64,000 bases of DNA from Nocardia vinacea (GTDB taxonomy: Bacteria > Actinomycetota > Actinomycetes > Mycobacteriales > Mycobacteriaceae), in contig NZ_CP109149.1 in NCBI RefSeq assembly GCF_035920345.1, positions 4,154,001 to 4,218,000 of the forward strand, in the 5' to 3' direction. Shown one piece after another: positions 1 through 12,800 of this stretch. A program made the position numbers and the translations under genes. Below the pieces are notes generated by a model, which did no database searches, had not been told where the DNA came from, and was given only the letters and a program-made list of their open reading frames with translations. Each line of letters opens with the position of its first letter. Within the stretch, counting starts at the first letter, position 1.

Positions 1-1
1 G

Positions 2-3000
2 GCATCGCCGACCTCCCCTGGCAAGTCATCCGAACCCGGCCACGGCTGGAGTTCTTGGGATATGGCACTGCAACAACTCACCGAAGGCACATACACATCC
101 GCGCCGCACGACCCCATGGCCGCACCGGGCGGCTCGTCGTCGACCAATCTTCCGGGCACCGCCCAATTCCACAGCAGCCGACCCGAGTCTCCGCAGATGA
201 GCCTCGCCGGAACCATTCTCGCCGCGGAGGGCCAGCCCAACGCCACACCGGGATCGGTGATGACGATGAATGCCAACCCCCATGTCGAGAACAACACCCA
301 TATGGGCACCGCCAAGGATTTCACCGGCACCGGCGGCGGCAACGGGCCCGGAGTCACGGCGGGACCGCCTGTCACACACGGAAATTCGCCGACTGGAGGC
401 GGACCCGGCGGGCGCCCGCCGGGACACGGGGCAGGCGAACTACCGCCCAACCCCGACGAGCCCAGCCCCCTCGACCTCGACTTCTTCGATTTCGAGTCGA
501 ATTTCAACGAGCCCGCCACACCAACCGGTACCTCCCCTGCCGCGACACCGCACACCGCAGGCACCACCCCGGTCGAACCGGGGATGGGCACTGGGCCCGG
601 TTCGACACCGTCGGGCAGTTCGACGGAGGCGCAGAGCCCTACCGCACAGGTGGGTGCAACGGCTGGTACCGGCGGCGCACCGGCTCCCACGCCTGTGGCC
701 AACACACCTCACGCCACGCCGCAGGCCAACCCTCCCCAACAACCCCACGCCAACCCACAAGGCGCGCAAGCCAACACACCACAACCCCAGGCCACACCAC
801 AAGCCAACGCGCCCCAACCGCAGGCCGGACAAGCCAATCCACAACAACCGCAAGCCAACCCACCGGGCGGGCAAGCCACCCCGCAGGGCGGGCAGGCCAA
901 CTCACCACAGCAGCCGCACGCCGCCACACCGAATCCCACTGCGGCAAACAACCTTGCAGCCCAAGCGATCCCACCAGCAGCACTGGCAGGCGCAGCGGCA
1001 CTGGGCGGGGATGACGCGTCGAATCCCGATGCCGCTGCCGGATTCTCGGCACCCGCGCCCGCGTTGTCCGGCGGTCAGCCCACCGATAACGACCAAACTC
1101 CCAGCGATCCCGAAGAATTCCCCGACCGCATCGGCACTGTCGTAACACCCCCGATGCCAAGCTACGTCCCCGCACAACCACAGGTGGACGAGTATCCGAA
1201 CAACGCACCCGACGAATTCACCCAACCCCAGGGCACCAGCTACAAGATCCCCGGCCAACCGGACGCGCCGGACGGCCCACCCCCCAACGCAATTCCGATC
1301 GTCCCGCACCCGTCGACCCCGGCTCTACCAGATACCGGACCTGCCATACCGCTGACCGACCGACCACAGGTCCCGATTCCCGACCACGCCGTCCCCGGCG
1401 CACCCGCCGAAAACGACCAGGACGGACAAAAACCCCGCGTACACGACTCCGAACCACCCCTACCCCGCCACGCCAACACCCCCGCACCACACCTGCCGGC
1501 CACACCCGCCGACCGGCCCACCGAACTCAACCCACCATCCCACTACGCCACCACACCCAACCCCGGAACCCCCGGCGCTCCAACAGATCCCAGCGCCGCT
1601 CCACGACTCGACCAGCACAGCACGAACTACATCCCACCCCTCACCACCGAACCCACGCGCGGCGGCGTTCCCCCAACCGCGCCCGCCGGACCCTTGCCGC
1701 AACCGGTGGTCCCCGCACGCCCGGTCCCAATGGCCCAAGCTTCGGTCGAGGCGCCCAAGAAACGCAAACGCAAAGCAGAAGCGCCACCACCCGAGCCACC
1801 CAAGCCGACGCCGAAACCGCCTGCGCCGATACCGATACCGACGGCACAACCCAGGCCCGACAGGCGCCCCCAACCGTTTACCTCACCGGTCCGCACGACC
1901 GTCACCAGACAGTCGGCACGCACCACGGGACGCGACCTGGCGCGCACTCTCGCCGGCCCCGCCAGTGCTGCCGCCGGTGCGATAACCCTCCCCGCGCTGA
2001 CCCACACCGAACCACGCGGCCGCAACCTCGCCGAGCAGGTACTGAGCGGCGGCCTCGCCACGGCGATCCGCCCCACCCGTGCCACGGACACACTGGTCCG
2101 CCCCGTCGAGGAACCCGCCACCGAGATCGGTCGAATACTCGATAACCCCGACGACAACTGGCTCGAGGGTCTCCTGCTCCCCGCGGAGCCCGAATCCGCC
2201 GAAAAACACACCACCGTCGACGGACACACCCCCCGGCCGCACGAGCAGACCATTGCCGAGATCGAAGAGATCGGCCGCGCCCTCTTCCACGAACTCGGCC
2301 TACCCGACCACGAGGGCGGCACCCCACCACCCTCGGGCTCCACCCAACCACCGACCTCCCCAGGAAACACGGCCGGGAACGGCTGGAGTGCCTGGGACAC
2401 GGCCCTGCAAGAACTCACCGACGGCACCACCACATCCGTACCGCCGGACCCCATGGCCGCGCCGGACAGCGCGCCTTCAACCGGCCACCCCGGCACCACG
2501 CAATTCCACAGCAGCCGACCCGACACCGAGACACCCCTCGCCGGAACCATCGACGGTCAGCCGAACGCCACATCGGAATCGGCGCCGACGATCGGTGCCA
2601 ACCCCCGTGCCGACAACAACACCCACGTCGGCACCGCCGAGGATTTCGGCGCCACCGGCAGACCGGCGGACACAACGGAACCGCCTGTCTCACAGAGGGA
2701 TTCCGCACCGAGCAGCGGAAACGACCCGACCGCACCCGAGCACAGCCCCAGCGAACCCAGCATTCCCCATCTCGACTTCCTCAACAACGAGACGGCCGTC
2801 GACACTCCCGTCACGCCATCCACCGCGACAGCGGCGAACAACCCAACCACACCGGCGGGTCCACCGTCCGGTCCCCCCGGCGGACCGACACCCCCCACAC
2901 CCGGCGCCAACTCACCTCAGCCACCCAACGCCGCACCCGGCACGGCAACGAACAACCCTGCCGCGCAGGCGATCCCACCAGCAGCACTCGCCGGTGCCAT

Positions 3001-3860
3001 GCCGAGCGTTCTCGGATTGTCGAATACCGATACCACCACGGGACTCTCGACACCCGCAATGGCCGGGCAGGCCTCCGACGACGAATTCCCCAGCGACCCA
3101 GAGGAATTCCCAATCCCACCGGGCACCATTGTGCCCGACCCACGCGAGCACAACGTGTGGAAAGACCCCCGCGAACACAGCGTCTGGAAAGACCCTCGTG
3201 ACCACAACGTGTGGAAACCCCCCGCAGGTGACTACGTCACCATCCCCGGTGTCACATACCCATTGGACAACGAGGTACCCGACAACGCCATACCCGTAAT
3301 CCCGCGCCCACCCGCCCTCACCCCCATCAACCTGCCCGCCGACTCCGCCCGCTTCACCCCTGCCCCCCAAGACCCCAACGCCCCAGCGGACCCCACCCCG
3401 ACGCGCCCCCCGGAAGTCACACCGCTGCCACGTGATTCGGCCGCGCACCCAACCCACCAGGACGCCGTCCCCGAAAAGCCCGACACCCCGATCCTGCCGA
3501 CCAAGTACGCCACCACCCCGAACCCGGAAGCCCCCGGCGCACCCCACAAACCCGCTGCCCCGCAACTCAACCCGCACAGCCTCGACCACAACCCCCAAGA
3601 CAGCGGCGTACCCAGCATCGGCGGTGTCCCACACCTGACACCCGCCGCACCACCCAAAAAACAGGTGGAACGCCGAAGCCTGGTCCGAGCAACGATGGGC
3701 GAGAAACCCAACAAGAAACGCAAAAAACGTCCCGAGGAACAACCGCCACCCCCGCCCCCACCACAGCCTGCGGCCGAACCGCCACCAGCACCCACACCCG
3801 CACCACCGACACCCGCCGCTGCGCCCAAACCGCGAAAGCGCGCCCAACCAGCCACACCAG
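2..3860 (+). repeat. Duplicated Pro/Ala/Thr-rich N-terminal unit (two copies, about 779 codons apart)
   Basis: Copy A begins before the window and copy B begins near 2344. The GW-S-WD motif at 44-61 recurs at 2381-2398, an offset of 2337 bp (779 codons). Shared landmarks after it are a PMAAP / FHSSRP block, an AQAIPPAALAGA block (near 958 and 2968), a SDPEEFP block, a YATTPNP block and a basic Lys/Arg patch (near 1755 and 3705). Copy A carries an extra acidic/helical tail at about 1900-2330 that copy B lacks. The region is probably disordered. Copy B leads into the first ATPase-like domain. Confidence 0.85.
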
Positions 3861-6800
3861 CGATACGCGAACACTTCATCGTCCGCCGAGACGGCGAAGA
3901 TGCCGGCCCGATAGGTGCGGAAGGCGAGCGCGTCAAACCCGTCCAACGCGCCCGCGCCTGGGTGCAATCGCTGCGGCAGAAGTACTCCTGGCTCACCGAG
4001 GATCTGGTCGACACCTCGAATCTGCTGGTCTCGGAAACAGCGGCGAATTCACTGCGGTGGACCATGGACGAGGTCGCGGTCACCTTCACCGTGACCGACA
4101 CCGACGACGTCCGCAACATCCGGTTCACGGTCACCGACAAGAGCCCAGTTGTCCCGGAAAACACCGACATGCCCGACTGGGACGCCGAACGCGGCCGCGG
4201 CGGCCCATTGGTAGAGATGCTGTCCGACGCCCACGGAACCACCGTGCAGGACGACGGCACCGGCAAATCCACCTGGTTCGAACTGCACCAGCCGCACGGC
4301 GGTGCATCCGGCCACAGCAATCCGCCCACCGCACCGGACAACAACCCCGGCACCCCCGATGCCACACCGACCACCGCGCCATCCGCTCCGACACCAACCG
4401 ACGTCAGCAGCAATGACTCAGCCACGCGGGACGATCCAGCACAAGCGCGAGCGGGCGATCAGACCTCCGAGGATGCCGACGCCACCGCGACAATCCCCCA
4501 CGAGCAAGGCACGACGAACTCTCCCGCGGACGGTCACCAGGCCGCCGACCAGGAGCTGATACGACGCTACGTGGAAGCGGCACTCGCCTTCCACCGCGCC
4601 CGATTCCGCGCCGCCATGCAACCACAACAGGGCCCCCGTGTCGGCTTCTGGCATCCCAGCCTGGCCGAACAACAAACCACCGACAACCAACAAACCACCC
4701 ACGACAACAACACAACACCAACCACCCCAGACGGCCACATCGGCTTCTGGCACCCCAACATGAAAGCCGCCGATGTCACTCTGGCGGCCATCGACCAAAC
4801 GTTCTCGAAAAAGGTCCGCGACGCTCTGGCGGACCTGCCGGACTCTGAGATGGCCGAGCGTCTGGTCGAACTCGTCCTGCTCCAAAACGCATCGCTGGAC
4901 GAGGCCGCCGCAGAGTTGCACATCGACGACGCCACCGCACGCAACATGCTCGGGCAGGTCGTCAGCGCGCTCGCACCGGTACTCGACCCACCCGCCGCGG
5001 ACACCGACAAGCCTGAACCGGACAGCACCACCCCAGAGGACGCACCAGCCCCCGAGCACCCAGAACAGGAGGCCGTCGATCCGCGGCAGGCGTGGTTGGC
5101 GCAGCGGGTGGCAGACGAGCTGGCGGGGTTGCCGTCGCCAGATCCGGCGACGAAGGCGGATCTCACCCCGGAGCAGTCGGCGCAGTTGACGGCGGCGGCG
5201 AAATTGGGGCGGGCACTGCATCGGATGCGCAAGAAGGAGTTGGCTGCCGAGTCGTGGGCGAAACGGCGACGGATGATGGAGAACGGCGACGACGTGGAGT
5301 CGATGTTGCGCTACATCGAAGCGATGCGGGCGGGCACGGGAATGACGCCGCGGTGGAATCAGATCAAGGCGTTCTTGGTGCAGGGGTTCCTGCGGCAGAT
5401 GGGCACGGGGCAAGGCAAGTCGATAGTCGGCTCGCTGGACGGGATGTGGCAGTTGTCGCGCGGGAAGCCGGTACAGCTCCCGAGTGGGCGGTGGGCGCGC
5501 GTGCACCACGTGATCACCACGACTGAGACGCTGGCCAATGAGGGGGTCCGGCAGTTCGAGCCGATGCTGCGGAGCCTGGGCTATCGGGCGGCCCGCTGGG
5601 ATCCGCACAATCCATCGCCGGAGCCGGAAGAACCGACGGTGTACTACATGACCTACGACGAGCGGGCGACGGCCAAGTTGTTCAATAACTCGCCGCCGGG
5701 GGTCACCGCGACGATCGATGAGGCGGACGCGGTTCTGGTGCACAACCAGACGGTTCACTACCTGTCCGACGGACAGCGTGAGCCTGCGTTGGCGGAAGAG
5801 AGCGCCGGGGTGTACCGGGTGCGGGACTTCCTCAAGGGTGTGCTGAAGGATCGGGTACTGACCTCAGCGGATCTGCGTGCCGACCGCGAGGCGTCCCTGG
5901 TGACGGCGAGTCGGTTGTGGGAGGAGCACGCCGGTCGGGCTTTCACCACGGAAGAGGTCAACATGGCCGGTGCGTTCCTGGATGTCAAAGCGGGCCGCTT
6001 GAAGCTGAATCGGGATTTCCAGAAATTCGACGGGAAGATCCAGATCCTCGACGAGTACGGGAAACCGCGCAGTGATCCGAAGGTCGGCACCGACAGTCGC
6101 TGGTTCGGTGGCCGCCACAAGATGCTGGAAGCGATGTTCGGTGTCCAGGTGTACTCCGATGGGAAGGGGCTCAAGCAGGTCACCGTCGAGGACGTGCTCG
6201 GCGACTACGAGAGTTTGAATCTGATGTCGGGCACGCTGGAGGGGACCGCTGAGGAGATCAAGCAAAATTTCGCGGTCCAGGGCGGTTTGGCGAAGATCGA
6301 GGACTTCGGCAAGTCGAAACGCGTTGGTGAGGAAGATCGGATCTTCCTCACCGTGCCGGAGAAGTTGAAGGACGCCCTCGCGCGGGTTCAGCAGTTGCAG
6401 GCCGAAGGGCGGCCGGTCCTGGTGATCAGCCCGTTCAACGATTTGGCGGTGCAGTTCTCGCTGATGTTGACGAAGGCCGGTGTCGAACACAACGCGATCG
6501 TGTCCCGGTGGTTCGCCGAACACCGGGACAACAACGCGGCCGAGGAAAACCTGTTGGGGATCAAGGACAAAGCCGGTGCTCGGAGCGCGGTGACTGTGGG
6601 GACGGGCATGCTGGGTCGCGGTTTCGACGTGTCGATCACCGATGAGGTCAACGAGTTGGGCGGGGTACACGCGCAAATGCTGGGCCGCTCGCTCCACAAT
6701 CCGGACGAGGATCATCAGTGGTCCGGGCGTGCCGGGCGCAAAGGCCGCAACGGCAGCTACGGCTTCAACGTCGCGGTCACGGACCTCAAAGACGCGGCGC

Positions 6801-9800
6801 AGCATCCGATTTGGCAGGTCGCGGTCAGCCATTTTCGGACCGCCGTCGCCAAGCACACCAAAGCGACCGACCAATATGCCAAAGCCGCTGGCCAGGCCAG
6901 CGAACAGCAGGGGGCGCAACCGGCAGAGGCCGACAGCGAGGTGCTGCAAGCGGCAAAGGAGATAGTCGATGCCGCGGCCGCCGAGGTCGAGTTGGCCGCC
7001 CAAGGGATACGCATCCTGACCCCCGTTTTCCAGAGCGTTGCCGCCCAGCACGCATACCTGGGCCGCGCACAGCAGCGAGCCAACCGCGCCAACGCACCGC
7101 CTGGCGGAGGCGATTCCGCAACACCACCGACAAACGCACCCGTCCCTGACGACGAGTGGACTGCGATCATCGCCCAACTCTTCGGCGTGTCCGGAGAGGA
7201 GGTCGACAAGCTTGCCCAACAGCTCACCAAGAACGCCACCGCCACGGAACTGAGCCAGCCGACCGAGCCAACCAACAGCAGCGAGAACACCCCTCCCGCC
7301 GCGAGCGAAACGCAGTCGGCCGCACAGCCTCCCGCATCCTCCAGTGTCCGTCCCGCTGCGGGGACCGGCAGTTCTGGAACGTCCGATACTCCGACCGACG
7401 GCAACGGCGGTAGTAGCGGTGGCAACGGCAGCAGCAGCAGTGGTAGCGGCAGCAGCAACGGCAACAACAGCCCCGGCGGCCCTGGTGGCCCAGTTGGCCC
7501 CGGCAGCCCTGGTGGCCCCGGCAACAACGGCAGCGGCAGCAGCAGCACCGGCGGAAGCGGAAGCGGCGGCAGCAGCAGCAACAACACCGGTAGCACCGGT
7601 AGCACCGGTAGCAGCACCGGCGGCAACGGCAACAGCACTGGTAACGGCAGAAGTAGCGACACCGGCGACAGCGGCAGCAGTACCAGCAGCGGCACGGGCG
7701 GTAGCAACAACGGCAGCAGCAGCAGCACCGGTAGCGGCGGGAGCGGAAGCGGCAACAACAGTAGCGGCAGCGGCAATAACAGCACCGGCGGCAGCGGCGG
7801 CACCGGTAGCAGTAGCAGTAGCAGTAGCGACGACAGCGGAAGCAGCAACAACAACGGCGGCAACAACGGAAGCGGAAGCGGAAGCGGAAACTCGTCTTCC
7901 AGTTCCACTGCCGCAGCAGTCAGTGGATCGCTCGCCGATGCCGATCTGATGCGAAAAATAAAGGAATGCGTCGCCTTCGTATTTCATGTAACGCGCGCAC
8001 TGGGCGTGAACGACGGACGTGAACCCAAAGAAGACGAAGACGAACAAGATATGCTGGCACTTGAAGCAGCGATTATCACCCAGCTAATAAAAGTCCAACG
8101 GCGGCACCCCGCCGAAAACTCCGCCAAAAATGATCCGATGGGATGGATCACCGATAACATCAAAAAGAAAGTGGGCGGCGCCGACACCGCAGTCATCACG
8201 GTCGGCCAGGGCAAGAAGAAACACGCATACGCCATAACAAATTTCGACGGCGAAATATTCGTATTCGACACCCTCGCTCGTAAAAAGGTCATCGATAGCG
8301 TTACCGACGAGAAGATCAATGCTCCCGGAGTCCGCCACTACGACGACTGGACACCTTCCTACGAAAACCCCACCGAAGCATTCGTCGCCTACCTGAAATA
8401 CGAGAACGACGAACTGACACCCCTATTCGAACCCCTTCCAGACGAGAACCGGACGATTGCCCTCGGCCCCATCACCGGCTCCCCCGACAACCCAGAACCC
8501 GAGCCGGGGCAACCACAACACCCACCCACCAGCCAAGCCGACACCGGAACGACTGAAGTCCCCGGCGCGGATCCCCAGACTCCTGTCGTTGGAGCCGAGC
8601 AAACACCGGGCCCGAAGCGCGAACCCGAGCGAGCCCGTACGGAATTCGCGACAGACCCCGTTGGGGTGGCGAACGCGCATACCGCCGTTGGCCAACTACT
8701 CGGTGCCGACGGCGACATCGCGGCGGCCACCGCGCTGGTCGATGCTCTGTTACGCACTGCGGAGAGTCCCGGAACCATCTCGTTGAAGCACGGCGGGACG
8801 GGACCGACGCGATGGGTACGGGTCGAAGTGACCGACCAGAGCCGAACTTTGCCAGCGCGCGACAAGCCGGATAAGCACACGGGATTGGTGACGCCCACCG
8901 AATCCGGACAGGTCACCGAGCTGTTGGACAAGTCATGGCAGTGGGGTGCGACGCTGCACAAGAACGGGGAACGGACGAGGTGGTTCGAACTCGCCGCACG
9001 CGACGGTCGAGCGCGATCCAGTGCCGAACCCGCGTTGACGATGACATTCAAGAAGGGCCAGGTCGCGCCGGGCGTGTCGACTGCACGCAACGGAGTCGCC
9101 GATTTCCTGCGACAGACTGCTCGACTCGATGAGAAGAAGATCGAGGCCGCTCGACTGGCAGTGTCGGAATTCCTCGGTAACGCGGGGCTGCACGCGAAGG
9201 AGGGCGGTGCCGAGCTCACCGTCGAGGTATACGACGATCGCGTGCGAATCACGGTTGCGGACAAGTCCCGAGGATTGCCGGTATGGCGGCCGGAGAGCAA
9301 CGTCGATGCAGCCGACGAGGTGGCGCCGTCGGCGGTAGTCGACCAAGCCGATGTAGACCTCCTGCTGGCCGGAATGAACCTGGATGCCTTGGAATCCGGC
9401 GGCATGGATCCGTCTGTTCTGGGTGAGCGCGCAGACGGCGAGCACGGACGCGGCAACGTGCTGGTCATGGCCGATGCGATCAAGATCGGCGTCGACCTGG
9501 CACCGAACGGACGGCCAGGAAAGAAGGTCTGGGTCGAGTACCGCACCCCCCCAAGGGATTATCCGGGTTCACCGGACGACTTACTCGACAGCGCTCCGGG
9601 ACGCGCAATCCGCGCAGACGGCAACCCCGTCGCGATAACACCGTTTACAAAGAAGGGAATGCCGGTCGAGGGATTCCTCACCTTCCATACACCTCCCGAT
9701 GACGTGCCGGGCGTCGGGAAGTCCGAAAATGATCCGCAGACGACAGCGGGCTCGGCATCGACCAATGTGGAAACCACCCGTGCATCGCGGTCACCGGTCA

Positions 9801-12800
9801 GCGAGCCGCCTGATCCGCAGGAATCGCCGAGTCACGGGTTGTCCGGGCGCGAGATCGAAGTACTCACCTTGATCGCCGAAGGTAAATCGAACGCCGAAAT
9901 CGGTACCGACCTGGGAATCTCAGAATCCACCGTCATCAACCACCTCACCAACGTCCGTCGTAAGCTCGGCACCGGTGATCGAACGGCAATGGCAATTGCG
10001 GCGCTACGCGCAGGCCTTCTCCCCAGCGAGGACCCCACCACCGCAGACACACCCACCCCCACGTTGTCCGAGCGCGAGATCGAAGTACTCACCCTCGTAG
10101 CGGAGGGGAAATCGAACGCGGAAATCGGCACCGACCTTGGAATCTCAGAGCGCACCGTTCAGTCCCATCTCCTGCGCATGGGTAAGAAGTTCGGCACCGG
10201 TGATCGAACGGCAATGGCAATTGCGGCGCTACGCGCAGGCCTTCTCCCCAGCGAGGACCCCACCACCGCAGACACACCCACCCCCACGTTGTCCGAGCGC
10301 GAGATCGAAGTACTCACCCTGGTCGACGAGGGCAAGTCGAACGCGGAAATCGGTGCCCACCTGGGAATTTCAGGTCAAACCGTGGTAGTCCATCTCAGAA
10401 ATATCCGCCTCAAGCTCGGTACCGGCGATCGGGCGACCATTGTCGCGCGAGCGCAGCATGTACAAAACCTTCGAGAATCCGCGACACAGCGATTTCCCCA
10501 CCCCGCCGATTTCGACCCGGACGACCCACATGCGGCGAATGAATGGCTCGCCGCGCTACGCCGCACCCTCGGCCGTTCCCGAAACCAGTTCGCTGGGCCG
10601 GTCAGCCCTGCGCTTGTGACGCATTTCGAAAGCCGGAGACGTAACCCGAGCGCGCAGGCCGTCCGCGACCTCTGCGCGGCGAACGACATCCCGGACGCGC
10701 TCGCACGCGAAGCCCTCCTACTGTTCTTCGACGGTGAAGGGCTCGCTTGGTACGACCCCGACGGGGAACACATCCCTCGACCCGCGGCTTTCGATCCCAG
10801 CGACCTATTCGCGGTGAACAAATGGCTCACCGAGTTGCGCCGCTACCTCGGCAAGAGCCGAAAAGATTTCGCGGGTCCATTGAACCAAAGAACGGTGCGC
10901 AATATCGAGGAGCAGGAGTATCAGCCGACCGCGGCGACTCTGCGTGATCTGTGCACCACCAACAACGTCCCGACCGACATCGCCCGCGAGGCCATTGTTT
11001 GGTTCTACGACCGCGAAGGACTCGCCTGGTACGACCCCGACGGCCAACACCCGCCCAACCCCAACGACGGCTTCGACACTGTCAACGTATGGCTCGCAGC
11101 GTGGCGCCACTACCTCGGCCGCAGCCAAGAGAAGTTCTCCGGCACCCTCAGCGCCGGAGCACTGAAGCACATCGAGCACGCCCGCACGATACGGCCGCGG
11201 TTGTTGTCGCTGCGAATGCTGCGCGATGCCAATGGCATCCCGGCCCACTTGATCACCGCCGCCATCGAGCGCTTCTATCCGCACGAGGACACGACCGAAG
11301 TCGACCCGGACGAGCAGGCCCTGTTCTGGCGATACATCGCCACCCGGGTCGGATCACCGGAAGAACGCGCGATCCGAGACGAGATCTTCGCACGCTACGC
11401 CAGGATTCCCGAGGCGGTGGTACGCCGGATGGCGAAGGAGGGCGAGGACCCTCATCAACTCGATGAACTCCGGCAGCGGTGCCGAATCGCGGTCATGTCG
11501 GCGATCGCTAATCACACTCCCGGTGGCTCGTTCGCCCAGCATGCATGGGCGGCTGCTGTGTGGACGGTCATCTCAGCCCGCTACGAGGCCGCGAATCGCC
11601 GCCGCCTGAACCGTTCGGACCGCGAACTTGTCCTCCAAGTGCATCGTGAACTGGCCACACAAGCGTCAAGACTGCACATGGACGAGACCCGTGTGCCAGA
11701 TGCGGCGGTTGCCGAAGCCCTCGGCCTCACCCTCGCCGACGTGGACTGGGCACGCCAGGTCCTCACCGGAGGATCCGTTTCGTTCGATCGATCGGTGGTC
11801 GACGACGGCGGACGTGACCTCGAAGAGGTAGTCGGCGACGAGACGGCGGAATCCCCCTTCGCCGATGTCGAACTCGCTGAGGTCATCCGCGCGGGCCTTG
11901 AAGGCCTCCCCGACCCGCGTATGGCATGGAACCTGGTCGTTCTCCATGTCGTTGACGGAGATCCGCTGCCCGAAGTTGCCGAGCGCCTCGGCCTGTCGGT
12001 CGAGAAAGGCCAAGAGCTCCTCGCCCAAGTCACTACCGCGCTCCAGACCGTACTCCCACCCTCTGCCCGCGACAGCGACGCCCCACCGGACGAGAACGAG
12101 CCCGAACCAGGCGATACCCCCGCCCCCGCACCGCCGAAGCGGTCCGGGGGCGGCGGGCGGCCACCTGGCCCAACCGCCGGACCAGACGCTCGACACCGCC
12201 ACGGGGGAAGGCCGCATCAGCGATCCATCGGCGGGATCGAACCCGCCCAACACGACCCATTCGCTCGGCACCACCATGAGACACCCGGCCCGCATGGACG
12301 CCGCCGACGCCAATCGGGCGCAAGGGACACCTACACGGCGGACGCTGCGAGAACCGATGCGAATGAACCTGATTCGGCACACGCCGATGCTGCGTCCGAA
12401 CAAAACACCCCTGGGGTCAGCGATGCGGCACACGCCAACCCCGAAGGCATGCGGACGAATCCGCGCCCAGAGGATGCGACGCCCGCAGCCAATGCTCCGA
12501 CCTCGCCGGATGCTGCCGGACACCACATGGGCGACGCCGGACGGGCGACCGAATCCGCGGCTCCAGATTCGCCGTCACCGCGCGATTTCGCGACGCCAGT
12601 ATTCGCCTATGCACTGAACGCGGTGGCGCAAGGAGTCGGACAGGGCGTTATCGAACTCGATCCAGACCAACAGCGGCAGCTGGCTCATGACATCACCGAG
12701 CAGACACTGCTCATCGCGGACGAAGCCGGTATCACAACCGATTTCGGTCAAATACTCGCGATCGCGGATGCCAACACCCAGTTTCTGCTCGGATACACTC

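Noticed and set aside
62..64. ATG at 62 as the start of the giant protein
   Set aside because: The frame is open upstream and the upstream residues belong to a repeat unit found again inside the protein, where this Met aligns with Thr.
3137..3217. CRISPR-like array
   Set aside because: The three 27-bp units are adjacent with no spacers and are coding repeats.
5070..6960. A separate secA gene
   Set aside because: There is no stop or start around it, the N-terminal and zinc-tail parts of SecA are missing, and the frame continues on both sides.
6757..7908. 383-codon Leu/Pro-rich minus-strand frame
   Set aside because: It is a reverse reading of AGC/GGC repeats and lacks any ribosome site or family pattern.
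5864..8047. 727-codon open frame on the minus strand
   Set aside because: It is antisense to the SecA-like domain and the Ser/Gly/Asn tract. Its Ala/Val-rich runs come from repeat codons read backwards, and no domain is visible.
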